Source: Certhia americana (lineage: Eukaryota > Chordata > Aves > Passeriformes > Certhiidae). From it: a DNA stretch of 64,000 nt. The notes beneath the pieces were generated by a model that saw only the letters and a program-made list of their open reading frames with translations, had not been told where the DNA came from and did no database searches. Positions 35,801 to 43,664 of the stretch are shown one piece after another. The position numbers were made by a program, and so were the translations under genes. The stretch is from assembly GCA_018697195.1 (NCBI GenBank), contig CM031870.1, forward strand, positions 14,100,529 to 14,164,528, read 5' to 3'. The first letter of the stretch is position 1, and each line of letters opens with the position of its first letter.

Positions 35801-38800
35801 CCTTGTGTGTCTGCATGGCCTCTTTAATACTCCCATGTCTCCTGCCCTTCTCCCAGAGCCAGGGTTTGGCTTTTCCAGTGCTCCTCATTTCTTCTCCCCC
35901 AGGATTGTTTTTTATGGAATTTGAATTAATTAAATGCAAATACAGCTGGAATAAACCCTGTACAGGTACAGGGAGAAAATCCTCACCTCTGGTCCTTCCC
36001 CACCAGCTGGCATTGATCTCTCCAGCTGCAAATCCAGGGTTTCCATCCTGTTCCAGGCAGTGGAGAGTTGTCCAACCTCAGGGCTGCACATGGAGCTCTG
36101 GAGATCCACCAGGATCTTCCCCTCGTCATCAGGAAGGGGTTGAAGACAGGAAAGAGTGAAGTTTCACCCAAAACTGGGATCCATCAAAACCTGGGAAACT
36201 GGCGTGGAAAATGGTGTTCTAAAGGGATGCTTAAAGTTCCAGTGGAAAGCCTCCTTGTTTAGGGATGGTGTGGGGGCTGCCCTGGGTTTGAGGATGCCCA
36301 GAGGCTGATCTGTGTCCCTGCTGGCAGGTGGTGTTCCTGGAGAAGCGGGTGACAGAGCTGGAGAAGGACACGGCTGCCAACGGGGAGCAGCACAGCCGCC
36401 TCCGGCAGGAGAACCTGCAGCTGGTGCACAGGTAGGAGCCTCACCTCACCTGGGGAGGCTTTCCCCCTGCCTGGGATCCAGCTCCCTTCCCAAATCCAAC
36501 CCACAGCCCTTACTGGGGACATTGATTCCATCCCAGCTGAGAACAGGACGCAGTGATGTGAAGATTTTATATTTTATGTGCTGAACTTCTCTGGAGCTCC
36601 AGGACTTGGCTTTTGGGGATTTTTCTGTATGGTTTTTAATTGCTGGAGCTGTTAGGTTGGATTTTAGGAAAAAGTTCTTCCCCCAGAGGGTGCTGGGTGC
36701 TGCCCAGGCTCCCCAGGGATGGGCACAGCCCCGAGGCTGCCAGAGCTCCAGGAAAGTTTGGACAGCACTGCCAGGGATGCCCAGGGTGGGATTGTTGGAG
36801 TGTCTGGGCAGGGCTGGGAGTTGGAATCCATGATCCTTGTGGCTCCCTTCCCACTCAGGATGTTTCATTTTATATATATTTATATTAATGTGCTTCCCTG
36901 CTCCATGTGTCCCTCCTGAAAGGTCTCTCGAACTCTGGATCTTGGCTTTTATATATACACTTACATTTTATATATATATATGTATGTATGTATTTATATT
37001 TATATTTATATTTACTATGTTTCCTGCCCCATAAGCCCCTTCCAAATGGTCTCTGGAGATCCAAGGCTTGCCAGCCTGGCCGGGGTGCAGCCCTTTGGAT
37101 CCCACATGATGTAATCCCTGTGTGTGCTAATCTGCCAGGCTCCTCTCTCCCAGTGTGTCTTTACCCAGGGCAGATAAACCCAGCACAGTTTATCTATAGG
37201 GCTGTAATTCTGTTAAGTAACAGTCGTGTCAGGGACCTGAGCCACTCAAACAAAGGTTTCCCTAAGCCCTGGTAAACTTGGGAGAGAGGGAAATGTTTTC
37301 ACTTCAGCAGCTTGGCCCGGAAGTGTCAGCTGGCTCTGGGTGAGCTCGGTGCTGGGGAGGAGTGGGATCAGCTGGGAAAAGCCATTGCATGAATTCCAGC
37401 TCCCAGCCCCATCCCTGAAAGTGCTTCTGGCCAGGTTGGACAGGGCTTGGAGCAGCCTGAGACAGTGGAGCCAGGTTGGGAGAGCTGGGGGTGCTCAGTT
37501 GGAGAGGAGAAGGATCCAGGGACACCTCAGGGCCTAAAGGGGCTCCAGGAGAGCTGGAGAGGGACTGGGGACAAGGGATGGAGGGACAGGACACAGGGAA
37601 TGGCTTCCCACAGTCAGAGGGCAGGGATGGATGGGATATTGGGAAGGAATTGTTCCCTGGGAGGGTGGGCAGGCCCTGGCACAGGGTGCCCAGAGCAGCT
37701 GTGGCTGCCCCTGGATCCCTGGCAGTGTCCAAGGCCAGGCTGGATAGGGCTCGGAGCAGCCTGGGACAGTGGGAGGTGTCCCTGCACATGGCTGGGGTTG
37801 GGATGGGATGAGCTTTAAGATCCCCTCCAGCCCAAACCATTGTGGGATTCTGTGATCTGCAGTTCTGCTGACACACAGGGAAGGGTGGCCTGCAGATCCC
37901 TTATTTTTTGTTGGGATCACGAGAAAGGATTGAAGCTGTTGCCTTTTCTCTGAGCAACGAGACTGCTTCATGCTGCAAACAGCTGAAGGAGGATTCCTCT
38001 GCCATGGCTACTGCAGGTGGAACCACAACCCTGGAGTTTATGTTTGGATTAGATGTTCTTAAAAGCCTTTCCCAACCTCAGTGACTCTGAGATTCCCATT
38101 AAGAGATGTGTATGTGTGTGGCTGCACTTGGAAACAATTCTGATGCATAGAAGACATTTTAAAATAATGAAAAGTGTACTTCTTTCCCAGGCTGGAAATT
38201 GAATAGCATGCTTGTGTTCCTTAAGGCCTCTGATTTGGGAAACCTTTGATGGAAAAGGTGCTGCATCTGCTGTGAAGGGTGTATTTTCCCTGGAACCTTG
38301 TTCTGTTTTACCATCTGCTTCTCCCAGCTCACCTGAGGGGCCTGGGACTGGGGAAAAGAACTGGGAAAAGAGTCTGGTCCCTCCCTTGGGCTGGCAGCCT
38401 GCTCCAGTGGGCCTAAGGAAAGTTTAATTCCCTCTTTCTCCTCTCTGCAGAGCAAATGCACTCGAGGAACAGCTGAAGGAGCAGGAGCTGAGGGCTGACC
38501 AGACCCTGCTAGAGGAGATCAAGAAGCAGAGGGAGCTGCTCAGCAAAATGGAGAGGGAGAAGAGCATTGAGATTGAGAACCTGCAGGCCAGGTGGGGCTG
38601 GAGGGGCTGATCTCCTGGAGCCATCCCAGAATCTGTGCACAGGCAGCCTCAGGGGTCAGAGGAAGGCAGGCAGAGGGAGTTTCATTGGTTCAAGGTGTGG
38701 TTAAAATGACCACAAACCCTGAGTTTTGGTTATTTCCACCTTTGGCCCACAGTCGTAACCTTGGATTCTTTATTTGAGCTGCTCTGATGTGTTTTAAGTT

Positions 38801-41800
38801 GAGCTCCCATCCTTTATCCAAGTGCCTGCCCTGCAGCGTGGGGATGAAGAGGGGATTTATTAATGCTTCTTCACATAAATGTTTTAGAGGACTTTTAATG
38901 CCCAGATGTTTGCCACCTTGATGGAAACAGGCAAATACTTGGGAAAGAGGAGTCCTCCAAACAGGCAGCATCCCAGGCAGGGTGCTTCGTGCTGCCTGTT
39001 GGATTCCAAAGGAAGAAGTGGGGTGGGAGAGGTGTCAATTATTTGAGTTTTTCCAGCTTTCCCAGAGTGTTTTGCTGTTGTTCATCCCTTGCAGTCCATG
39101 GAAGATGAAGACAGTGGGGTTTTATCTGGGAGTGCAAAGCCAAAACCCTCTCTGACCCCCTGCTCTGTTGTCTCTGTTGTTGAGGCTTCTCCAGGGACTG
39201 AAAAACTCCTTGGAACAAGGAATAGCACTGGACCTGACAGATGTCAGGATTGTGTGGATGCTCCTCTCTTTCCCCCAGCAGCAGAAATATCTCAGGGTTT
39301 GCCCTGAACAGATGAATCCCTGCTGACTTCCCTTGGTTTAATATTCCTGGGGATGTTTTCTCCCCCCTGTGGGATGCTGGGATGAGTCTCACACCCATTC
39401 CCTTTGCAGGCTGCAGCAGCTGGATGATGAGAACAGCGAGCTGAGGTCCTGTGTCCCCTGTCTGAGAGCCAACATCGAGAGGCTTGAGGAGGTGAGGCCA
39501 GGAGGTGCCTGGTTTTGGGAAGAAATTCTGGCTTTGGGATGAATTTCCATGGACAGGAGATCCATTTCATGTAACAAACCAACTGCTTCCACTTTCCAGT
39601 CGCTGCAGACAGTGCTGTGGACAGCACTGTCCCACACAGTTATCCTTAGTTTCCCACTGTTCAGCCTGGAAGCTGGGAATAAACCTCTGATAAATCTCTC
39701 TGTGGCAGTGGCTGCTCAGGAGGGGAGTCGTGCCCTCTTGTGGAAGCTTGTCCCCATCCCTGTCCCCATCTCTGTGGCCAGTCCAGTGCAGGGGAGGAGG
39801 AGGAGGAGGAGCAGGAATGCTCCATCTCCATGTCCTGGGATTTGTGAGTTGAATTTTCAAAGATCCATGTCACCTCAGAGCCCCTGTCACTGTCACCCTG
39901 CTCAGGATCCAAGGCCATGCAGGACTGGGGGCTTCCCGAGGCTCCCTGGGCTGGGCAAGAGCCTCAACATTAGGGAGATTGTGGGACACCTGAAACAGGG
40001 GCTGCATTTTGTCTCTGCCAAGCTTGGGGTAGAATTAAGGCTAAAACTGAACTGAAACCAAAGCTCCTCACCCAGCTGAAGGGCCTGAGGTATTTTATCC
40101 ATGTTTAATCCCACGGGAGAACGCTGCAGCTCCATCCCTCCTGATGTGGTCTTCATCTGCCAGGACCTTGTGAGCACAGCTGAGGCCGGGGGCAGGAAAA
40201 CCTCAGTGCCCCTGAGGATAAATTCCCTGCCGTGGTGTGTTTCAGCCATGGGAAGTTGGTTTTGATCCTTGCAGAGCTGTTCTCTTCTCCACAGTGAGTG
40301 GGATGAAGCAGGAGCAATAGGTGCAGTCACTACCCCAGAAACTTGGCTGATGAGCTGCTCTCTTGTCCAGTGCCCAAAAATCAGGATTTTGTTGTCAGTG
40401 TTGCCTTTGCTGCTGGTGTGGTGTCTTTGGCACTGCTCCATGGAGCAGGACACCCCTGAGCCAGCCTCTGGAGCATCCCCCTGGAGCTGCTCCTCAGCCC
40501 TGTGTGCCATGGGCCACCCATCACCAGCATTGGAGGGGGCCTTGTGGCATTTGTGGGGTTCTGAAAGCCAAAGCCTTTCCCATGGGACTGGGAGCTGTGA
40601 GCTCAGAGAGGGGGTGAGCTGCAGAAGGTGCTGCTCTAGGGGCTGTTGGCATCTTCCCCTGCATCCCAAACATTCAGCCAAGGCTTTGGGGAGGAGAAGG
40701 GAACAGAGCTGGGCTGTGTGTTTTACATCCCAGCTTGAACTGGTTGGATCCTTCTTGGATCAGCCCTCAATTAAAACCTTTCATATCTGAAACCAAGAGG
40801 GAGGTAAAGTTCTCAGATTCAGGATTTTTCTGAAATCCAGACATAAGGAGCCTTATGATTTAATGTCTCTCCTTGGCCTGGAGCCCCCATGCTGGCCCCA
40901 GTCCCTCCCAGCCCATCCCACGCCAGCCTTGTGCTTCCCAGAAAAGGGCACAAGTGTGGATATTCCTGTGGATTTGCTCTGGAGCCATCCCTCACTGCCT
41001 CGCTCAGTGCTGCCAAAGCCCCAGGCCCTGGTGCCCTGAGCAGAAGAGATCCCAGCAGGCAGAGCAGGAGAGAACATTCCCAGCACTGAGCCAGGCTGGG
41101 CTCTCACAGGGCGCCTCGTGTCCTTGCAGGAGAAGCAGAAGCTGCTGGATGAGATCGAGGACCTCACTGTGCAGCTCACAGAGGAGCAGGAGAAAAAGAG
41201 GAAGATGGGGGACAAGCTGAGTCAGGAGAGGCACCAGTTCCAGAAGGAGAAGGAGTCAACGCAGGAGGTGAGTGGAGTCGGAGCCTGCCACAGCCCTGCC
41301 CCCAAAATGTGGGAATCTGGTCTTGGTAGCCTCTCCAGAAATGGGTGGCTGGAGCAGTGGGTGCTGCCTGGGCAGAGGAAAGGGGCTCAGCAGCTGAGCT
41401 GAGCACCTCAGTCACTTCTGCTGCTCTGAAATTCATCCAGCATTGTCCCTGCAAGGGGGCTGTGCCACCCTGACCCCTTCCCTTCCTGCCTGGAAGGTGC
41501 AGTGGCAGAGGCACGTGGAGCCAGGAGCAGAGGGGGGTGAGAGCTGAGTGCTTGGGAGCAGGATCACACCCTCCCAATCCTCCCATCACCTGTGCCTGGA
41601 GATTCCAGCTGGAGGCCCAAGCAGGGCTGGCTGTGGTGGCAGGAAAGGAGCTGTGGGCCCAAAGTGGCATTAGTTGTCACTGTGGTGTCACTGAGGGCTC
41701 TGGGGTGAGGAGGGGACCCAACCCTGCAGCAGGAGGGAGCTGGCTGGGGAGGGACCCACATTGCTGGGGGGTCTGTGCTGCTGCAGATCCAAACCCAGCA

Positions 41801-43664
41801 TCTTTAGCCCTCCAGCAAGGTCCTTCCAGGACTGTGCTCATGTATTTCAGTAGCTCCCCTTCTCCTGCTTGCTGGAGGTGGGAGGCAGGAAGAGGAAAAC
41901 GAGTGTCCCCCAGGAAGGAATTCAATCATGGAATGGTTGGGGTTGGAAGGACCTTAAAGGTCACCCAGTCCCACCCCCTGTCATGAGCAGGGACATTTCC
42001 CACTGTCCCAGGCTGCTCCAAACCCTATCCAGCCTGGCCTTGGACACTTCCAGGGATCCAGGGGCAGCCACAGCTACTCTGGGCAGCAATCCTCCTGCAA
42101 CAATCCATGGAGCTGCTCCCAAAGCAGCCACATCCAGAGGGTCTGTGACACTCAGCTGTCCCCTTGCCTTGCCCTGCAGCTCATCGAGGACCTCAGGAAG
42201 CAGCTGGAGCACCTGCAGCTGTTCAAGCTGGAGGCAGAGCAGCGCAGGGGCCGGAGCAGCAGCATGGGGCTGCAGGAATACAACAGCAGGACACGGGAGA
42301 CAGAGCTGGAGCAGGAGATCAAGCAGCTCAAGCAGGTAAGGAGGGCTGGGCTGGCAGGGAAACGATTCCTTGACACCAAGGGAGGACCAGCAGGGTCCAG
42401 GGGCTCTCTCCCAAGGGATGGAATGGATCCAGGAGCCCAGTGCTGTCTTGCTCTCCTGTGCTGGGAAAGGGAGGTTGGTGCTTTCTCAGGGACAACAGGA
42501 GCCCTGCTCTCTGTGGTGTCCCCTGGATCTTCCCAGCGTACCTCATGCTTCCAGAGGTTCTCCAGGCTCTGCTGAGATGGAGGCAGCATCCCATGTGCTG
42601 TTCCCAGCACTGTGGGAGCTGTGTTAGGATGAAAGCCCCTGTCTGCCTTTGCCAGGCTGGCTCAGCTCTGAACACCAGGTGCTCCAGCAGCGTGTGGTTT
42701 GTGTGTGTAAACAGGATAACAGGAACCTGAAGGAGCAGAACGATGAACTGAACGGGCAGATCATCAACCTGAGCATCCAGGGAGCCAAGAACCTGTTCTC
42801 AGCTTCCTTCTCTGAGTCCCTGGCAGCAGAGATCAGCTCTGTCTCCAGAGATGAGGTATGTGCCGTGAGGAGCTGCTGGTTCAGACTGCACCTTCCTGGG
42901 TTCCTCCACTTGGCATGGGCTGGGAGGAGTTGATGTGCCCTATCTGTGGCCCAGCCCATGCCCAAAATTCTCCTGGAAGCTGGCACAATTACCTGTAGAG
43001 CTCTCAGGACTTACCCTGCCTGCTAGCCCCTCCCTCCTGGGAACAGGGAAGCTGCTCCCTGTTTGCTGATTCTAACAGCTCTGCTTTGCCTGCCCTGGGA
43101 CAGCCTTCCCCTTCCAGGACAGAGCAGCCACCACGGGCTGTGTCCATCTGTCTGGAGCTGTCTTTAAACCCCTGGGATCCAGGACATTCCTCCTGGAGAT
43201 CTCAGCTCCTCCAGCACGTGTTCTCCCTAAACACCATCCATGGGTGGCTGAGCCTGCACAAGCACTGGAATTAAATCTTCAACACCTCAGGAAGTGCGAG
43301 AACACCCCTAGATATTTTGGGGATCCAGTGCAGATGTGATGCTCTCTGCTTTCCCCAGGGCCTCATCGGGCTGACAGCTTGAGGAAGGACAGGAGTGGGC
43401 AGAACCAGTTTTCCCTGGGCACTTAAACAGGGTCAGGAATATCCCAGTGCAGAGGGAGGCACCCATGGATGCACAGAGCCCCGGGAAGCCCTGGGCAGTG
43501 TCGGGCAGTGATCTCTCTCTCCCTCCTTCCCTCTTCTCCCTCTGCTGCAGCTCATGGAAGCAATCCAGAAGCAGGAGGAGATCAACTTCCGCCTGCAGGA
43601 TTACATCGACAGGATCATCGTGGCCATCATGGAGACCAACCCCTCCATCCTGGAAGTCAAGTAA
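6178..43664 (+). CDS. RAB11FIP3: RAB11FIP3, Rab11 family-interacting protein 3 (3' part; 13 exons joined)
   Basis: Joined exons: 6178-6269, 19109-19296, 24123-24296, 29226-29360, 32338-32373, 34843-34936, 36328-36431, 38451-38591, 39410-39491, 41130-41267, 42180-42335, 42715-42855 and 43551-43664. All junction phases agree, and the join gives 531 residues plus a stop. The product is a class II Rab11-FIP: a long parallel coiled coil (about residues 241-500 of the visible part) ends in the Rab11-binding domain with the YID motif at 512-514. In the family it recruits Rab11 (and Arf6) to recycling endosomes and delivers membrane to the midbody in cytokinesis. The acidic central part (TYSECETFTDEDTS, EEHFEDYGEGSEAD) and the ending PSILEVK match human FIP3 as I remember it, whereas FIP4 ends ILEIKH. 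Human FIP3 has 756 residues, so roughly 225, including the EF-hands, lie upstream of the window. Exon 1 opens in phase 1, so an upstream exon is required. Neighbouring SEPTIN12 also fits the human 16p13.3 region. Confidence 0.93.
7105..7185 (+). mobile_element. CR1-like 3' tail
   Basis: 'tgtgcaggaccaggagttgg' followed by 'atcccttcccactcaggata' and 'tttatgattttgtg' resembles the CR1 tail seen at 36642-36862. Confidence 0.6.
7356..7518 (-). mobile_element. CR1 LINE 3' fragment (reverse)
   Basis: It starts 'atcatggaatgatttgtg' and continues 'gaagggaccttaaagctcat' to 'cagccacagcttctcc', which is the reverse complement of a CR1 3' end. Confidence 0.8.
9742..9870 (-). mobile_element. CR1-like fragment (reverse)
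   Basis: 'atcatggaatcattaaggat' plus 'gagaagacctcccagctcaa' is the same CR1 variant as 4195-4437. Confidence 0.55.
11955..12350 (-). mobile_element. CR1 LINE 3' fragment (reverse)
   Basis: About 400 bp of clear reverse-strand CR1, from 'aaatcctggaatgctttgtg' through 'ggccttggacatttccaggg' to 'cttctccaggtgagcagcct'. Confidence 0.9.
13968..14217 (+). mobile_element. CR1 LINE 3' fragment
   Basis: 'tttagatgggatattgggaa', 'tgttccctgggagggtgggc' and 'caaggccaggctggacaggc', ending 'ccattccatgattttttgat'. It is in opposite orientation to the 11955-12350 copy in the same intron. Confidence 0.88.
16276..16345 (-). mobile_element. CR1 3' end fragment (reverse)
   Basis: 'aatcatggaatcgtggagtg' followed by 'gtttgggttagaagggacct' is a short reverse CR1 terminus. 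Confidence 0.65.
16556..16586. repeat. GT microsatellite
   Basis: A run of GT dinucleotides interrupted once (gtgtgtatgtgtgtgtgtg). Confidence 0.9.
17222..17349 (+). mobile_element. CR1 3' end fragment
   Basis: 'atccaaggccaggctggagg' to 'cccaaaccattccatgattt' is a plus-strand CR1 terminus. Confidence 0.75.
17812..17849. repeat. (AT)n microsatellite
   Basis: About 18 uninterrupted AT units follow a T-run, inside an AT-rich block of about 560 bp. Confidence 0.95.
19109..19296 (+). CDS. RAB11FIP3: RAB11FIP3 exon 2 of window (acidic Ser/Thr/Glu region)
   Basis: The acceptor is a T-run followed by aaaaccag; the donor is catgg/gtgagt. It encodes residues 32-94, beginning ANEVTDSAYMGSESTYSE and ending EEPEHG. 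It is very rich in Asp, Glu, Ser and Thr, as expected for the disordered stretch between the EF-hands and the coiled coil. Entry phase is 0 and exit phase is 2. Confidence 0.95.
19930..20098 (-). mobile_element. CR1 LINE 3' fragment (reverse)
   Basis: 'acagcatggtttgggttgaa', 'agggaccttaaagctcatct' and 'cagccacagcttccctgg'. Reverse CR1. Confidence 0.8.
20425..20508. repeat. Two-copy 42 bp tandem repeat
   Basis: 'caccagcacagggtccctgc' followed by 'catggcagcctg' occurs at 20425 and 20467 with one internal difference. Confidence 0.9.
20688..21078 (+). mobile_element. CR1 LINE 3' fragment
   Basis: About 390 bp of plus CR1, from 'gggctggagcccctctgctc' through 'ggacacagggaatggcttcc' to 'cccttccaacccaaaccatt'. 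It lacks the final octamers. Confidence 0.9.
22195..22378 (+). mobile_element. CR1 LINE 3' fragment
   Basis: 'ccctggcacagggtgcccag' to 'ccaacccaaactgttccagg', then 'attctgtggc'. Confidence 0.85.
23080..24060 (-). mobile_element. Degenerate LTR-retroelement-like remnant (non-coding)
   Basis: The stretch has a loose internal periodicity of phrases such as 'catggggtcagtccttcagg' and 'gtcccccacagggtcacaa', and ends near 'ggcttgggggaagcttcc..cagcttctcccagaatcc'. I remember this as a widespread ancient repeat of bird genomes, probably ERV-related and inverted here, but I cannot name the family. No retroviral gene can be read from it. A database search could assign it differently. Confidence 0.4.
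24123..24296 (+). CDS. RAB11FIP3: RAB11FIP3 exon 3 of window (EEHFEDYGEGSE region)
   Basis: Acceptor ctttccccacag, donor tcccag/gtaatg, phase 2 at both ends. It encodes residues 94-152 with IVTVISGEEHFEDYGEGS, a signature shared by FIP3 and FIP4, and ends SFLSP plus two bases (AG). Joining straight to exon 5 (32338) gives FLSPSPNKRLSS, which matches the human FIP3 order; joining to exon 4 inserts 45 residues. A 1 kb degenerate repeat sits immediately upstream. Confidence 0.94.
26563..26815 (+). mobile_element. CR1 LINE 3' fragment
   Basis: 'gggacaggacacagggaatg', 'attgttccctgggagggtgg' and 'ccctggacatggcagggggt', ending in a duplicated 'aatgtccc'. Confidence 0.88.
27298..27455 (-). mobile_element. 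CR1-like fragment (reverse, diverged)
   Basis: 'accacagaatctgctgagct' and 'ggaagggacccatcaggatc' form the reverse complement of another CR1 subfamily terminus. Confidence 0.6.
28424..28690 (-). mobile_element. CR1 LINE 3' fragment (reverse)
   Basis: 'atcataggatcccaaaatat' through 'tggagctctggcagccttgg' and 'gggggacaaaccttttccta' is the reverse complement of the subfamily seen at 36642-36862. Confidence 0.82.
29226..29360 (+). CDS. RAB11FIP3: RAB11FIP3 exon 4 of window: symmetric 45-residue CxxC cassette
   Basis: Acceptor gatctctctag, donor atgaatag/gtaacc, 135 nt, phase 2 at both ends, so it can be skipped without shifting the frame. It encodes residues 152-197, including FEFYCSQCHKQINRLEDL and a short heptad-like helix. 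The human FIP3 reference as I remember it goes straight from the preceding exon to SP(T/N)KRLSS. The FIP4 paralogue has an equivalent segment with YCSQCCKKIN at the same place. This is therefore probably an ancestral class II FIP exon used as a cassette here. Confidence 0.88.
29361..32337 (+). other. RAB11FIP3: RAB11FIP3 intron, 3.0 kb
   Basis: The ends are gtaacc and ttttgcag. Apart from the 44 bp tandem repeat at 31771-31918, I see nothing assignable in it. Confidence 0.75.
31771..31918. repeat. 44 bp tandem repeat, about 3.3 copies
   Basis: The unit starting 'gggcagaaggatgaattgat' begins at 31771, 31815, 31859 and 31903, exactly 44 bp apart. The last copy is partial. It lies inside a RAB11FIP3 intron. 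Confidence 0.95.
32338..32373 (+). CDS. RAB11FIP3: RAB11FIP3 exon 5 of window (36 nt microexon)
   Basis: Acceptor ttcattttgcag, donor ggcaag/gtaagc, 36 nt, phase 2 at both ends. It encodes PNKRLSSKKVA and matches human PTKRLSSKKVAR. The basic, serine-rich motif looks like a kinase-substrate site, but that is inference. Confidence 0.93.
32374..34842 (+). other. RAB11FIP3: RAB11FIP3 intron, 2.5 kb
   Basis: The ends are gtaagc and gtttcag. It contains a two-copy 39 bp repeat near its 3' end and otherwise no recognisable element. Confidence 0.75.
34661..34741. repeat. Two-copy 39 bp tandem repeat
   Basis: 'tgccagggacacccagcatt' with 'cccaggagcaggg' occurs twice, 39 bp apart, 100 bp before the exon at 34843. 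Confidence 0.93.
34843..34936 (+). CDS. RAB11FIP3: RAB11FIP3 exon 6 of window
   Basis: Acceptor tctccgtttcag, donor gacaag/gtgagg. It enters in phase 2 and leaves in phase 0. It encodes residues 209-240, QLHQTSSLAVG... to ECTDEDITDK. Human FIP3 has YLHQSGALTM...EEDIADK here, so the exon ends are conserved and the middle has diverged. A two-copy 39 bp tandem repeat lies 100 bp upstream. Confidence 0.92.
34937..36327 (+). other. RAB11FIP3: RAB11FIP3 intron, 1.4 kb
   Basis: The ends are gtgagg and ctggcag. I see nothing assignable inside. Confidence 0.75.
36328..36431 (+). CDS. RAB11FIP3: RAB11FIP3 exon 7 of window (coiled coil starts)
   Basis: Acceptor ctgctggcag, donor gcacag/gtagga, phases 0 and 2. 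It encodes VVFLEKRVTELEKDTAANGE through NLQLVHR, residues 241-275. Leu and Val at heptad spacing mark the beginning of the long homodimeric coiled coil of class II FIPs. Confidence 0.95.
36642..36862 (+). mobile_element. CR1 LINE 3' fragment
   Basis: 'gttaggttggattttaggaa', 'ttcttcccccagagggtgct', 'ggctgccagagctccaggaa', then 'tcccttcccactcaggatg'. Confidence 0.85.
36865..37018. repeat. AT-rich simple repeats (TATA/TTTATA)
   Basis: Several runs of TATATA, GTATGTAT and TTTATATTTATA lie within about 150 bp, directly 3' of a CR1 copy. Confidence 0.85.
37433..37858 (+). mobile_element. CR1 LINE 3' fragment, most complete of its subfamily here
   Basis: About 425 bp. It includes 'gggacaagggatggagggac', 'gatgggatattgggaaggaa' and 'aaggccaggctggatagggc', and ends 'accattgtgggattctgtga'. 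Confidence 0.92.
38030..38095 (+). mobile_element. CR1-like 3' tail
   Basis: 'tttggattagatgttcttaa' followed by 'cccaacctcagtgactctga'. Short. Confidence 0.5.
38451..38591 (+). CDS. RAB11FIP3: RAB11FIP3 exon 8 of window (coiled coil)
   Basis: Acceptor cctctctgcag, donor gccag/gtgggg, phase 2 at both ends. It encodes residues 275-322, ANALEEQLKEQELRADQ to EREKSIEIENLQAR. This is continuous heptad sequence, nearly identical to human FIP3. Confidence 0.96.
39410..39491 (+). CDS. RAB11FIP3: RAB11FIP3 exon 9 of window (coiled coil with CxxC)
   Basis: Acceptor ccctttgcag, donor gaggag/gtgagg, phases 2 and 0. It encodes residues 322-349, LQQLDDENSELRSC then VPCLRANIERLEE. The Cys-Val-Pro-Cys pair breaks the heptad pattern, as in human FIP3 (CTPC). 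Confidence 0.95.
41130..41267 (+). CDS. RAB11FIP3: RAB11FIP3 exon 10 of window (coiled coil)
   Basis: Acceptor gtccttgcag, donor caggag/gtgagt, phase 0 at both ends. It encodes residues 350-395, EKQKLLDEIEDLTVQL to FQKEKESTQE. Charged heptads are typical of the FIP3 central coiled coil. Confidence 0.96.
41923..42087 (-). mobile_element. CR1 LINE 3' fragment (reverse), close to an exon
   Basis: 'caatcatggaatggttgggg' to 'gcagccacagctactctggg'. It ends about 90 bp upstream of the RAB11FIP3 exon at 42180. Confidence 0.88.
42180..42335 (+). CDS. RAB11FIP3: RAB11FIP3 exon 11 of window (coiled coil, RGRSSSMG)
   Basis: Acceptor gccctgcag, donor aagcag/gtaagg, phase 0 at both ends. It encodes residues 396-447: LIEDLRKQLEHLQLFKLE, then RRGRSSSMGLQEY, then ELEQEIKQLKQ. 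The Arg/Ser patch interrupts the coil and is shared with FIP4 (GRGRSASSG). A minus-strand CR1 copy ends about 90 bp upstream of the acceptor. Confidence 0.96.
42715..42855 (+). CDS. RAB11FIP3: RAB11FIP3 exon 12 of window
   Basis: Acceptor gtgtgtgtaaacag, donor gatgag/gtatgt, phase 0 at both ends. It encodes residues 448-494, DNRNLKEQNDELNGQIIN to SLAAEISSVSRDE. It joins the coiled coil to the Rab11-binding domain. Confidence 0.96.
43551..43664 (+). CDS. RAB11FIP3: RAB11FIP3 last coding exon (Rab11-binding domain)
   Basis: Acceptor ctctgctgcag; ends at stop TAA 43662-43664. It encodes residues 495-531: LMEAIQKQEEINFRL, then QDYIDRIIVAIMETNPS, then ILEVK. The YID motif at 512-514 and the following hydrophobic face are the Rab11 contact known from FIP3-Rab11 structures. 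The C-terminus has no extra residues. Confidence 0.98.
   Translation, partial: LMEAIQKQEEINFRLQDYIDRIIVAIMETNPSILEVK

Larger units (their letters stand above)
36432..38450 (+). other. RAB11FIP3: RAB11FIP3 intron, 2.0 kb
   Basis: The ends are gtagga and ctctgcag. It holds CR1 copies at 36642-36862 and 37433-37858 (both +), a CR1-like tail at 38030-38095, and an AT microsatellite at 36865-37018. Confidence 0.75.
38592..43550 (+). other. RAB11FIP3: RAB11FIP3 remaining introns (five short introns)
   Basis: The introns are 38592-39409, 39492-41129, 41268-42179, 42336-42714 and 42856-43550, all GT-AG. Only the CR1 copy at 41923-42087 is assignable in them; otherwise I see nothing. Confidence 0.75.

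Noticed and set aside
6178..43664. Assignment of the left gene as RAB11FIP4
   Set aside because: FIP4, as I remember it, has NEEQFEDYGEGDDVD, a KLKQENTQLVHRV coil and an end in ILEIKH. This gene has ANEVTDS, GSESTYSECETFTDEDTS and an end in ILEVK, as in FIP3, and neighbours a 16p13.3 gene.
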